From assembly GCA_963855995.1 (NCBI GenBank), contig OY979717.1, positions 10,660,001 to 10,724,000 of the forward strand: a stretch of 64,000 bases of DNA, written 5' to 3'. Origin of the DNA: Muricea muricata (taxonomy: Eukaryota > Cnidaria > Anthozoa > Malacalcyonacea > Plexauridae). Numbering within the stretch: the first letter of the stretch is position 1; every line of letters begins with the position of its first letter. This document shows positions 1-10,019 of the stretch, one piece after another. Both the position numbers and the translations under genes were made by a program. The notes below the pieces were generated by a model. It saw nothing but the letters and a program-made list of their open reading frames with translations. It was not told the origin of the DNA and did no database searches.

Positions 1-617
1 AGCTGTTCACTTCTCTCGGTCTCTTTCAAGTTCTGTGAACGTCGATAGAACAACACTGCACGTGCCATGAGAAATTGACAATTGCGATAATCTGACAGAG
101 CGTAACCTTCATTTACACAATTTTCAACCACATTCAAACTATTTGTTGCTTTTTGGATGGCTGCGTCGTCTACTTTACTTTCTGCTTTGGGATCACTTGC
201 AAACGAACACCCTAGATGCAAAAATGCTAAATTGATGTGAACTTTTTGTTTCTGATCAAATTTTGATGGCAGATAGTCGTTAGCATAATCTAAGTGTTCA
301 TCTGCTAATTGGAAAAAGTAAATTGCCTTTCCTCTCAAGATCTTCTTCTGTACGACGTCGGCCTCCTTTTCCAAGAGAATGGTTATGACTGTAACTATGT
401 TGGCATAATATTCACCAGCAACAATACCAGCTGGAATTTGCTCGACTAAGGACAAACCATTTTGTGCTTGCTCATAACTTTCTCGGATGTTACCTTTGCA
501 ACGCTCTAGCGAAGACCTCAAAAGAAATTCTCTTGTTTCGCTGATCAAAACATCTTCTGATTGGTTTAATCGACTTCTGTATTCTTCTATACCTACTTCT
601 ATGCCTTCTTGAAATAT
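1..617 (-). pseudogene. C-terminal continuation of the Schlafen-like gene in a shifted frame; runs off the window
   Basis: Read on the minus strand from about 617 down to 1, one frame is open without a stop for about 200 codons, offset from the frame of the upstream AlbA_2 part. It reads IFQEGIEVGIEEYRSRLNQS and later LADEHLDYANDYLPSKFDQK and HINLAFLHLGC, an amphipathic helical composition like TPR/HEPN-type C-terminal regions. One extra base in the C run at 618-621 (a G run on the coding strand) would join both frames. Either the gene is a recent pseudogene, or the assembly has a homopolymer error. The end of the gene lies outside the window. Confidence 0.6.
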
Positions 618-1843
618 CCCCGTTTGTAATCGGCAGTTATTTTCACAAGTGAAATAGCCAAATTAACTCCGCCTAGGCTACAATTTGCTTGCTCTTTCTT
701 TGCACGAGCTACAAATTCATCCCACAAACCATCATTAACCATTCGAATTAAAATTCCGTTCACATAATCGTATTTCTTTCGGCTTTGATTGGAACTCCAT
801 TGAGAACGACCTAGCAGTTCTGGACACGGTATATCAAGCATTGATTCAGCATTTGTACTGTGAACAGCCCCTACCTGGTCGTACGAGACCTTTGAAAGAA
901 GATACTCTTTCCAAGTATCCAAACGCATTTTTTCAACACAGCCATTTACAACGTGGTAACTTTCTGGTTCTTTGAGAAAAACACCACCAGGACAGCGTGC
1001 TACAACAATAACAATAACAAAAGTTGATTCCACAGAATTGCCTTCCTTGTCCACAACAGGGTGGAAATAAATGTCCCAGTTCTTGCTCTTACTTGGTCCA
1101 TCTTTAAGCCCGAGCCAGATCAACTTGTTGATTTCATTGGTGACTTTCTTAATTATGGATTCTCTCTCGTCGTTTGGGGCAAATTGTACTTTGATTAGAT
1201 GCTGCTCATCGTCTACTCCAATATAAATTGTTCCACCGTGATAATTAGCAAACGCTGTGACGCACTGAAGCACTTTATTACCTTTTGTAATGCGATCAGC
1301 CAGTGTTCGAGGTTTGTCTGGAGCGTCTTCGAGTAGCTTATACTGCACACTATACGTTTCAGTTGATTTCATTTCCTCTCCTTTTATAAATACTTGTTGT
1401 ACGGCCGGTAATTCGTTGCTACTCGTCAGCATCTCCTTTCCAAACAGAACATCTTTAATCTTTTCTAACGTTTCGATCGGCAGTACTTGATTAACCTGAG
1501 CGTGACTTGGCAGGAACATGTTGTAATCAACTGTGACCAAATCGTAGGAGCCCTTTACCACAATGAGGATTTGACGAGGTTCTACTTTCAGCTCGACTTT
1601 CTTCGACATCACTGTAATCCCAATTAACTTGCTAATCCATTGCTCCATCCGCTTTACTGGTTCCTCCAAATCTCTAATCCTACAAGTTTCGTTAGGGAAA
1701 GCTATGATCAAATCGCCACCATTGCTATTTAACAGAGCACAAACATTGGAAACTACTTGTGCTTTTATCTTCTTCAAGTTTGCAAGAGAAGATGAAATTT
1801 TAATCGTAACAGTTGCTCGTCTCTTCCTTACTGATTGCTCCAT
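599..1843 (-). CDS. Schlafen-like AlbA_2 domain protein, N-terminal part
   Basis: Single-exon reading frame of 414 codons from an ATG at 1843 to a TAG at 599-601. Residues about 165-290 look like a Schlafen AlbA_2 (divergent AAA-4) domain: a V-Q-Y-K-L start, then a block with AFANYHGGTIYIGVDDE. Residues about 20-115 hold a weaker related lobe with ALLNSNGGDLIIAF, so the protein appears bilobed like animal Schlafens. Schlafen family members act on RNA, often as tRNA-directed nucleases; whether this one is active cannot be told here. The frame stops at 599, but the next frame stays open to the window edge, so the stop is probably caused by a one-base indel rather than a true end. It lies downstream of POLR1A on the same strand. 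Domain call fairly sure; specific function unknown. Confidence 0.75.
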   Translation of the reverse strand: MEQSVRKRRATVTIKISSSLANLKKIKAQVVSNVCALLNSNGGDLIIAFPNETCRIRDLEEPVKRMEQWISKLIGITVMSKKVELKVEPRQILIVVKGSYDLVTVDYNMFLPSHAQVNQVLPIETLEKIKDVLFGKEMLTSSNELPAVQQVFIKGEEMKSTETYSVQYKLLEDAPDKPRTLADRITKGNKVLQCVTAFANYHGGTIYIGVDDEQHLIKVQFAPNDERESIIKKVTNEINKLIWLGLKDGPSKSKNWDIYFHPVVDKEGNSVESTFVIVIVVARCPGGVFLKEPESYHVVNGCVEKMRLDTWKEYLLSKVSYDQVGAVHSTNAESMLDIPCPELLGRSQWSSNQSRKKYDYVNGILIRMVNDGLWDEFVARAKKEQANCSLGGVNLAISLVKITADYKRGYFKKA

Positions 1844-2300
1844 TTCTTAAATCTTTTTCATAGTTTACTAAAAGGAACGAATATAATTTACTTAATGTCC
1901 CCGTTAAAGTTCAATTTTATAGGTCGCATTATTAGCACTGATGCAGAACCGAGCTTCCACATCGAAAGCTGAGATACCCGGGTGATCTTTGGTGAAGTTC
2001 ATTTGTAACATCTTTGGAAGCCCAAAATTCACCAAAGTCAAGGACGGGTCCCTGCCTGCCCGAGCATTGGCATGACTGAGAAGCAAACCATTGCCCCCAA
2101 TATATGTTAAGCTACTTTAAGTCCATATTCATAATAATTTATCCCTTGTTTTCACAGATGTCACCCTGTGTTACACAGGTGGATTCCGGATTCCATTAAT
2201 GGGATTCTGGACTCGTACTAGAGGTTCAGGTTTCCCACTTATAGTAAATTTTGTTGGATTCCAGGATTTTTGTACGCAGGCTGTGTAGTCCACAAGTACA
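1844..2300. other. Intergenic; no supported gene
   Basis: A 60-codon open frame on the minus strand (1904-2086) is not recognised and has no splice or family support. The rest is AT-rich and featureless to me. Confidence 0.4.
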
Positions 2301-2410
2301 AACCTGGAACCCACTAGTTTATCCAGAACCCGCTAGAAAGAATCCGGAACCCGCTAGTAAGAATCCGGAACCCGCTAGTAAGAATCCGGAATCCGCTAAA
2401 GGGAATCCGG
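2301..2410. repeat. 21-bp minisatellite, about 5 copies
   Basis: Direct tandem copies of ATCCGGAACCCGCTAGTAAG plus one base: a degenerate copy at 2301-2320, then 2321, 2342, 2363 and 2384. The middle two are identical and the outer ones are degenerate. The period is a multiple of three, so the spurious frames here read as a repeated peptide. Confidence 0.85.
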
Positions 2411-2966
2411 TATCCTCTTGGATTCCTTTGCATGGTGCAAAAGATGGCGGACGAGACTTGTAACTGAACGCAAAATTCGTATTCTTGTCTTGGGTATACT
2501 TCTATGGGGGTCAAAAATGTGTTTACTCTCTTGTAACATTATTCGGGTATCTGCTAACACATATATGTACCATGTACGAGAATCTCTTTGATTGCAACGT
2601 TTAAAAACATCGTGAATTAACATTTGTGGATTTACATCGTGAAGGTCATTCGCTATCATATGACTTTGATATTCGTATATTTTCTTGGAAATAACATTAC
2701 GATTTGGTGATAATATCAAAACACATTGTACTTGTAATGAAGAAACTTCGGCCTACTATGATAACATCGTTAAATTTATCAAATATCATACCTTTAATAA
2801 CGAACCAAATCTCTAACTGCAAAACATGATTGAAACAGTTATTCGATGAGTGCGTATCTGGCATAATCAACATCCGGTGGCTTTTCCCCTTTTAATTTTC
2901 ACCTCATTTCATATTCAGTCATAAATACACTGCGTCATGCACTGGAGAGCAGCTGTATTCGTACTA
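2411..2966. other. Intergenic; no supported gene
   Basis: A 107-codon minus-strand open frame (2396-2719) overlaps the minisatellite, has no recognisable motif and is treated as chance. Confidence 0.35.
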
Positions 2967-3358
2967 GAGACGCATAATTCGTCTGGGCGAACTTTGGTGT
3001 CTAAAGTTTAATGTGTCTTGCATAAATGCCGAACGAAATAATCAGACGAAATAATCTTTGACCGAGGGTAAGGTATGTGTTAGTCATGGGACGAGCTATT
3101 TTCACAGAGCTTTTCTTACACGGCCTCAGTATGGGTTCACATTGTCCAACTGAGTTCGCCTGTGTCTTGTTTGTACTAGCAGACGAATTATCTGTCTGCA
3201 CGGACTAACCACTTTAGTTCGACTGCTAAGACGAAGTAACTGCTAACTTCGTCTGGACGGTGAATTCGTCTGTTGCCTGTGTTTATACGCAGACGAATTA
3301 TCAGACCAGACGAAGTAAAAAACTTCGCACAAGTTCGTACAGACAAATTATCCGTCTC
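2967..3358. mobile_element. Non-autonomous DNA transposon (MITE) with 28-bp terminal inverted repeats
   Basis: The left end 2967-2994 starts GAGACGCATAATTCGTCTG. It is matched in inverse by 3331-3358, whose complement starts GAGACGGATAATTTGTCTG; 24 of 28 positions agree. Internal copies of the ACGAATTATC and GACGAAGT motifs recur near 3184, 3225-3260 and 3295-3315, so the element is built of repeated subterminal motifs. No coding capacity is seen. Exact termini and target duplication are not certain. Confidence 0.6.
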
Positions 3359-3853
3359 TCGTGTAAACGCCGCTAATATTTCTGGGTGATTTACACATAA
3401 TTCTACTCAAATTACAAATTCTTAGTAAAGATACAACTTCGCAAGCCAGGGTTGAGAGGCAAAAGACACTGATTTTAAGAAACTATTGTCAGTACAAATT
3501 TCTTATAATATAAAATCTACAAAATTAATAACTATAGGTCTGCACAACCACATTAGTTTACATATAATCTTCAGGATGAACACCACTTTCATTGATACTA
3601 ATTATTCTAAGGATGTTTCCTATGGTATGAGAAATTCTTTGAATCGGTATACGGGAAAAATTGTACCGATATTATCGGTACATCGACTTTTTGACCTTGT
3701 GAATATCAAAGAATGCGACTATCAAAGAATGCCCGTTTCGAAAAGTGAAAAACAGTCCACCATAGAGAACTAATTTATGATTTCGAAGCTTTTTACTAGG
3801 AATTTCAGTCATATCATTCCTTTCAAACTTTTGAAAGCCCGTCTTTGTACTGT

Positions 3854-3939
3854 AATGGAGCAAAGTCAATGGCGATATTATATACAATATAATTCTAATG
3901 GAGCAAAGTCAATGGCCATATTATATATAATTTTCGCTA
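3854..3939. repeat. 43-bp tandem duplication
   Basis: AATGGAGCAAAGTCAATGG followed by an AT-rich tail occurs at 3854 and again at 3897, with a few substitutions and small length differences in the tail. Confidence 0.75.
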
Positions 3940-4066
3940 CATTTTTAACAGTAGCTGTACTCAGTGAATGTCAGTTGCGAAATACATTTTTCGCTGACTA
4001 CATTTTATTGATGCATATATATAGGCCTGCAGTAACTGTAGAGAATTAAAATACTTAGACAGTTAG

Positions 4067-4084
4067 CCCCCCCCCCCCCCCCCC
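4067..4084. repeat. Homopolymer tract, 18 C
   Basis: Uninterrupted run of 18 cytosines in AT-rich surroundings. Its length is likely polymorphic or uncertain in the assembly. Confidence 0.9.
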
Positions 4085-4286
4085 GTCCCATGCAGCAAAA
4101 CAGTTTATATCACATTGCGTTCAACTCAGATACATTGCTTAAAACAATTTCTTCAGCTTTAACTATTCAGTTTTATGTTCCGATGATTACTGGACTCAGA
4201 AGAACAATATCTGACATACACAAGCCCTCTCTCAGACCTCAGACACAGAAAACTATTTTTGTGAAGGAAAAAGAAAAATGAAATAC

Positions 4287-4398
4287 CTGTTTTCCTGTCC
4301 ATAGTTCCTGAGGTTTTAAAATTGTCGCCTTAAGCAGCTGAAATCGTCGCTTGGTTATTGTTGCAAGAGCACAAAATACAAGCTGTTGATAGTCCAAT
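4287..4398 (-). CDS. POLR1A: POLR1A exon 12, last exon found
   Basis: Reads [20 protein letters not shown] then [17 protein letters not shown], ending at ACAG/GTATTT. The match to the family is clear at YQQLV and ILKP.ELWTGKQ but weaker between them. It ends in phase 0 and no following exon was identified in 1-4286. Confidence 0.82.
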
Positions 4399-7300
4399 CT
4401 AAAGTTCATAAGATTGTTGCAACAGTGATTATCAACAGTATATAGTCAGACATGTACCCTGTTATGATTTACGGTATAAATGGAATACTGTACGTTGTGA
4501 GACATTTACGTATTTAAAGCATTTACTTAAGGTGTACACACATTCCTTGAAAGGGATTCCTTGAATTCGTTAAATTACACTTTCTTACATATACTCCCTT
4601 ACTCTCTACAATGTGCCGATTTTGGAGACGGAGAAAAGCTGGAGTCTCAGAGAAAAACCCTGGCAGCGCACGGGAAAAATCACTACAGGAACTCCACTCG
4701 CGTGAGAAAGTTCTTTCAGCGGTGAAATGCATTACCCGCCAACTGTTTGGGCCACTCAATCTTCCTAAAGTCTCTATAGTATATATTCCATCACGTGATG
4801 CAAATGAAATTCATGAAAATAATCGGTGACTGAAATTCATGAAAATAATCGGTGACTTCCTTAATTAGAAAGTGACTGAAATCATTTCTAGTCTTACTTG
4901 TCAAAGAAACGACCACGCATAGTTAACGACACTCCAGAAACCATGTGATCTTGAATCAAGCCACTAACTGGTTTACCATCTTTAGGTATAAGATACTGGA
5001 AGTTCGTACTCGCTAAAACAATAATATGTAAGAGTTAATGCCCTCGCACGAGGACAACATATTGCTCCGAGGAACCGCTGGTTTCAATAACAATTATATC
5101 AGTTATTGTCCACGTTCCAAGCGTTTTCATTCTGAATTATTTCAAAGCAGCATAAACCTCGTCCAAAGACAAAAACATAATGGCATGAGAATTCATAATT
5201 ATAGTTCATATCGTTTTCATTTTGATTGTTGTGAACGCTCGGAAACGACCTTGTATGCACACACCTTAGTTGTATCCACTAGGATGATAAATCGTTCGTA
5301 GAAAAAACAAATAATCAAATGAATACAAACCAATGCTATAAGCCTCTGATCTCGCCAGTTCATTTTGTGGAAAATGCGCATTCATTTCATCTCCATCAAA
5401 ATCAGCGTTATACGCCTTGCAGTTAGCATAATGCAAACGAATTGTTTTCTCGCCCCGTAAAACACGCGCCTGGAAAAAATCAGATCAAACAAGTTATCAA
5501 GTGAACTTTACTTACTTGATGTGTCAATGCCCTGCCAAACGCCATGTATTTTGTCCGCGCTACTCCGTTTTTCTCCGACAAGGAAAGATGACAAATTGGG
5601 TTGGGTAATATGGGCACACAGTATTTGGCATATGCTGTTGAGGGGATCCTGTTCTTGTGGCATACGTAAATAAAGGACATTACACGGCGGAGCGAAGATA
5701 CTGTACGAGTTTTATCTTCGAGTAGTGAAAACAAATATTTGACGAATGAGCCCCGCGAATGAGTAATATATTGTTTTCATCACGAGAAGATGAAATTCAT
5801 ATCTTCAAACCGCTGTGTAATGTTCTGTTTATTATTGATAATGCTAAAAACTTAGCTTTATGTTAACTAATTACATCGTATTATTCAAACTCAAGGAGAA
5901 CCTGCATATGCTTTTGATGATTTACTTGAACTCTTTCTATTTTTCGACAAAAACAGGTAGTGTTTTCTTTGAACAAGGGTAAAATTGGTTCACTGCTCTT
6001 AACAAACATCGCCATTTTGAAAACACAAATTTATTGGTCACGTGATCGACATCTTCATTAGTGAAGATATGAAAAATAATGTCAGTGTGTATTTTTAGTA
6101 TCTTACTGTCTACTATATAATAAAAACAAACAAACTTTAAAAAAAAGTGTTTACCTTATGAGCCATAATACTTGGTTTATGTAGAGTTGGTTGTCGATTT
6201 AACAACAAAACATCACCATCTTTCAGATGTCGATACACCTTCAAAATCAAATTAAGATGGATTAAATCATTCTTAGGGAAAATACAAGGAATTGAACGAA
6301 TGCGAGGGGTACTAGTTTTCCCACGTTCAATGAGGTGAGAAGTAAATTTTAAATATTATAAATTTAGAAATTTTGCACAAATGTGCAGGAAGGGAAGAAT
6401 CTACGGTCGGAGAATCTAATTTCCCTGCTTCATATTGAAAATAGTTGACTAACAAAAATACCTTTTTGCTTTGACTAAGAGGCATTGATGAATTTGGAGG
6501 TGTGAGCAATTTTTTGGCAATTGCATGTCTTTGATTAGAATCTGTAGCACTTAATAAAGTCTTTTTACCGTCTTCACTCTCCACCATATTGGCGCTGAAA
6601 AATATTACAGTGAGAAGATAAATAGCACTGGAAAATTCGCCCTACACAGCCTACCTGTCACACGTCATAATCCATCCTATAAGAACGTTTTTGATCAAAT
6701 TTGAAGAGGAAGCACTTTCCTCGTAGCACTTTTTAAGTACGCCAGACAATATAGGAAAACCATGGAAATGTCATTACGTGTCAATTTGCAATATGCCTTA
6801 CCCCGGATGAACGTTGGGTCCATTAATAACAGCTTGACGTAATTCTTTTGCATTCCACGACGTCACTGGTTGAGCATATGTCAGTTTTTTTGCAAACACC
6901 TACAAGAAAAGTCATGATAATTTTCACAAACATTCAACTACAACCATAAACGCTACCAGAGACAAATTTGCCCGCACACTAAGGTGAAATTTGGTAATTT
7001 GATTGACTGCTAAAAAACTTGCCCGCTCATAGGCCAAACTAGGAAAATATTTAGCTTTTCTGTAGCAAATCTGCAAAGTGAGATGTAACTTTACAGCAAG
7101 CAATGAATTTAAAAAATACGAAAAACAAAAGAAAATAACATAAACGATATTCTTGTAATGTATTAATGTACCTTGTGTATATTTCTTTCTGTGGCATTTT
7201 CATTTAAATTTTAAATTTAAATATTCAATATGCGCAAAATAGTTTCAACATTTTTACGTCACCAAAAAGGAACGTTGCTATCTTGATACAAAAATTAGTT

Positions 7301-9979
7301 CCTATTAAAATTTTACGTTACTAAGCGTTAACGTCGCATGTATTAGTTTCAATGTTTTGATATTAACTATTGAATTATAAATAATACAATTGACTGGGAA
7401 AAATTTTGTTAAAGATGAATCTACAAATTACGTCAGCTATTAATAACACTTACCTCAGGGATTCCAATTTGATCAGTGTTGATATACGGATCTGGAGAAA
7501 TCACTGAGCGGGCAGCAAAATTAACACGCTTTCCCATCATGTGTTTTCGAAACAAACCTTCTTTCTTTTCCAGCAACTACAATTATAATACATGTATCAG
7601 AAAATAATATCTGCAAATATATATAGGACTAGTTACTCTAACAAATCCAAGTTTGAAAAATTATCATAAGCCGCCAACACGAAAGTATAGGGCAGTTTTG
7701 CTTAAACACTTATATTTATGTATGATACATTTTGCTTCTTATCTCAAACAACACTTATTGATCAACCTTCTTTTTGCAACAGAATTGATTTTCTCAAGTA
7801 CATGGAGGAAATATATCTAGTAAACTTTTTTTTATCCCTTGACATGCCTTGCAGTTGGTCACTGATTATGTCGAGACTGCATGCCTTTGCCATAGACAAT
7901 TAGTGGCAGTGAATGCTTCTAATATTGTGTTGTCACAACACTGTTGTGTAATTTTATGTACATACAGTATGTCTATAATTACAACAATTTTACAATCTTT
8001 ATACACGAATGTATCTCACATGGGCACATTGGAGCAATTTACTCCATACTTGCACAACATGAAAAGTTTTAATGAACAATTTTGTGAAACGCTATGACGT
8101 ACTGAATCAATGACGTACTGAATCAAAAGAAGAATGCAACAACTTGCAATTTTCATGTACAAGGAAAAAAACCGATTGGTCCCCGATTACTGGGTCGGGA
8201 TAAAACGCTGAAACTGAATGGCGGAAACGGAAACTGAAAACGAAAACTGAAAGGGGGATAAAACGCTGAAAGGGGGATAAAACGCTGAAATGGGGATAAA
8301 ACGCTGAAATGGGGATAAAACGCTGAAATGAGGATAAAACGCTGAAATGAGGATAAAACGCTGAAATGAGGATAAAACGCTGAAATGAGGATAAAACGCT
8401 GAAATGGGGATAAAACGCTGAAATGGGGATAAAACGCTGAAATGAGGATAAAACGCTGAAATGAGGATAAAACGCTGAAATGAGGATAAAACGCTGAAAT
8501 GGGGATAAAACGCTGAAATGGGGATAAAACGCTGAAATGGGAAAAATGCAATATTGTTCAAGCCAAAAATATTTGTAAAATTTACACTCTACATTTTTAT
8601 CCATTAAAAACTTTACAACATTGTGAGCGTGGCATCACGTGACATTGACGAAAACAAAGCATCAAAACTACCGTTACAATAGAATTCAAATAAATGTGAA
8701 AACAATAAATATGCATAAAGAACCACATGTGGAGTAATTTAACAATATCCATGCGGCATTTTCGTTCTAAAAAGTAACAAAGTTACAGTTTGGAATATTA
8801 TTCAACTTTGATACTTTCTAAGTAAAACTACGGGGAAATTCCGCAGGTCGAAAATGATTACATGTGTTTTGTGCGTGTCGTTTTTAAGGTTAAGTTTTTA
8901 CGCATGTCTTATTGTTTTCGTTGACATGGAGTCTGGAGTTATCACGTAAAAGGAAAAAGACCGTCAAGAGTTTCTTTTATAAGATGTCGTTCGAGCAAAA
9001 AATTTCAAAGCATGTCTTTTATCCGTAAGTCAGAACACAGCACTTGAACGCCTTCACAAAGATTTTGCTGGTGGAATTCCGGTTTAATACAAACTAAGAA
9101 AGTTTTAGCAATGACGCTGTCAACGCGTGTGCTTTTATGTCCGTTTTCCTCAGTTGCTTTTATCCGATACAGGGTCAACAAACATTTTACAGCATGCTAT
9201 GCAAGACAAAATCATCAAAACCGCAAAACTAGTTATTTAATGGCTAAAAAGTAAAGTGTAAATTTTACAAATATTTTTGGCTTGAACGATATTGCATGTA
9301 GTTGAATTTAATTCTGCTTAATCTGGATCGAACATCAAACTCGTTTTTTAAACAGCACAAAACTCTTTCGTCCTTGCCATTTTTATCTCCATTTCAGCGT
9401 TATATCTCCATTTCAGCGTTTTATCCCCATTTCAGCGTTTTATTCCCATTTCAGCGTTTTATCCCCATTTCAGCGTTTTATCCCCATTTCAGCGTTTTAT
9501 CCCCATTTCAGCGTTTTATCCCCATTTCAGCGTTTTATCCCCCTTTCAAATTCCGTTTTCAGTTTCCGTTTCCGCCATTCAGTTTCAGCGTTTTATCCCG
9601 ACCCCCCGATTACTTGTGTGATTTGTTTACAAATGTAAGTGACATGCATAATTATGACACGAGACAGTCGGGAGCCGATCTGATTCTGCCTAAGGCTAAA
9701 ACAAACAGTATGAAAAATGCATTCTCCTATAGAGGTGCGGAGTCCTGGAACACTCTTTCTCCGTCTCAAAAATCATCAAAAAGTCTTGCCAATTTTAAGG
9801 CTAATTTGAAATACTAAATTATATCTTTGTTTTTATATTTTTAAAAATTCTTCTAAATTTATTATGTAGTTCGTAAGCGTAAGTGTGAGCACGGCCGGTC
9901 GGAAGATCACCATTTTTTATTTTTATATTTTGTACATAATTTTTTACAGGTGAAATCGTACCGTGTTAAAATATTGTTC

Positions 9980-10019
<40 letters not shown>

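Larger units (their letters stand above)
3359..4286. other. Intergenic or POLR1A intron; simple repeats only
   Basis: If POLR1A continues to the left, this stretch would be the intron after its 12th exon. I searched both strands for the next RPA1 block (the segment after WTGKQ) and did not find it. Small open frames here have no family resemblance. Confidence 0.4.
8192..9604. mobile_element. Foldback (MULE-like) DNA transposon with long TIRs and 10-bp target duplication
   Basis: The left terminus GGGTCGGGATAAAACGCTG is mirrored at the right terminus, which ends CCCGACCC. It is flanked by identical 10-bp copies CCCGATTACT (8182-8191, 9605-9614). The arms run to about 8610 and from about 9235 and include CTGAATGGCGGAAACGGAAA, a 19-bp minisatellite and an AT-rich stretch with TTGGCTTGAAC. 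The right arm has an extra insert of about 80 bp near 9297-9380. No transposase frame is seen in the 0.6 kb centre. A 9-11 bp target duplication with long TIRs fits Mutator-like elements; the superfamily is inference. Confidence 0.75.
8111..10018 (+). mobile_element. 5'-truncated CR1/L2-like non-LTR retrotransposon, split by a foldback element
   Basis: The plus strand at 8120-8191 and again from 9605 encodes the C-terminal end of a reverse-transcriptase [16 protein letters not shown], then [20 protein letters not shown] and [20 protein letters not shown], stopping at 9817. The NYxTRQS, FSYRGAxxWN series is characteristic of the ends of CR1/L2-type ORF2. A short 3' UTR follows and ends in an (AAT)n tail (9981-10018), as in L2/CR1 elements. 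The fragment sits in POLR1A intron 5. The two coding parts are in one frame once a single copy of the 10-bp target duplication is counted, so the interruption came later. Confidence 0.8.

Noticed and set aside
1904-2086. 60-codon minus-strand frame as a small gene
   Set aside because: No motif, no splice evidence and no context; kept only as an unrecognised open frame.
8107-8604. Three overlapping minus-strand frames rich in [14 protein letters not shown]-type repeats
   Set aside because: They are translations of the 19-bp minisatellite in three frames. All frames stay open because the unit lacks stops on that strand.
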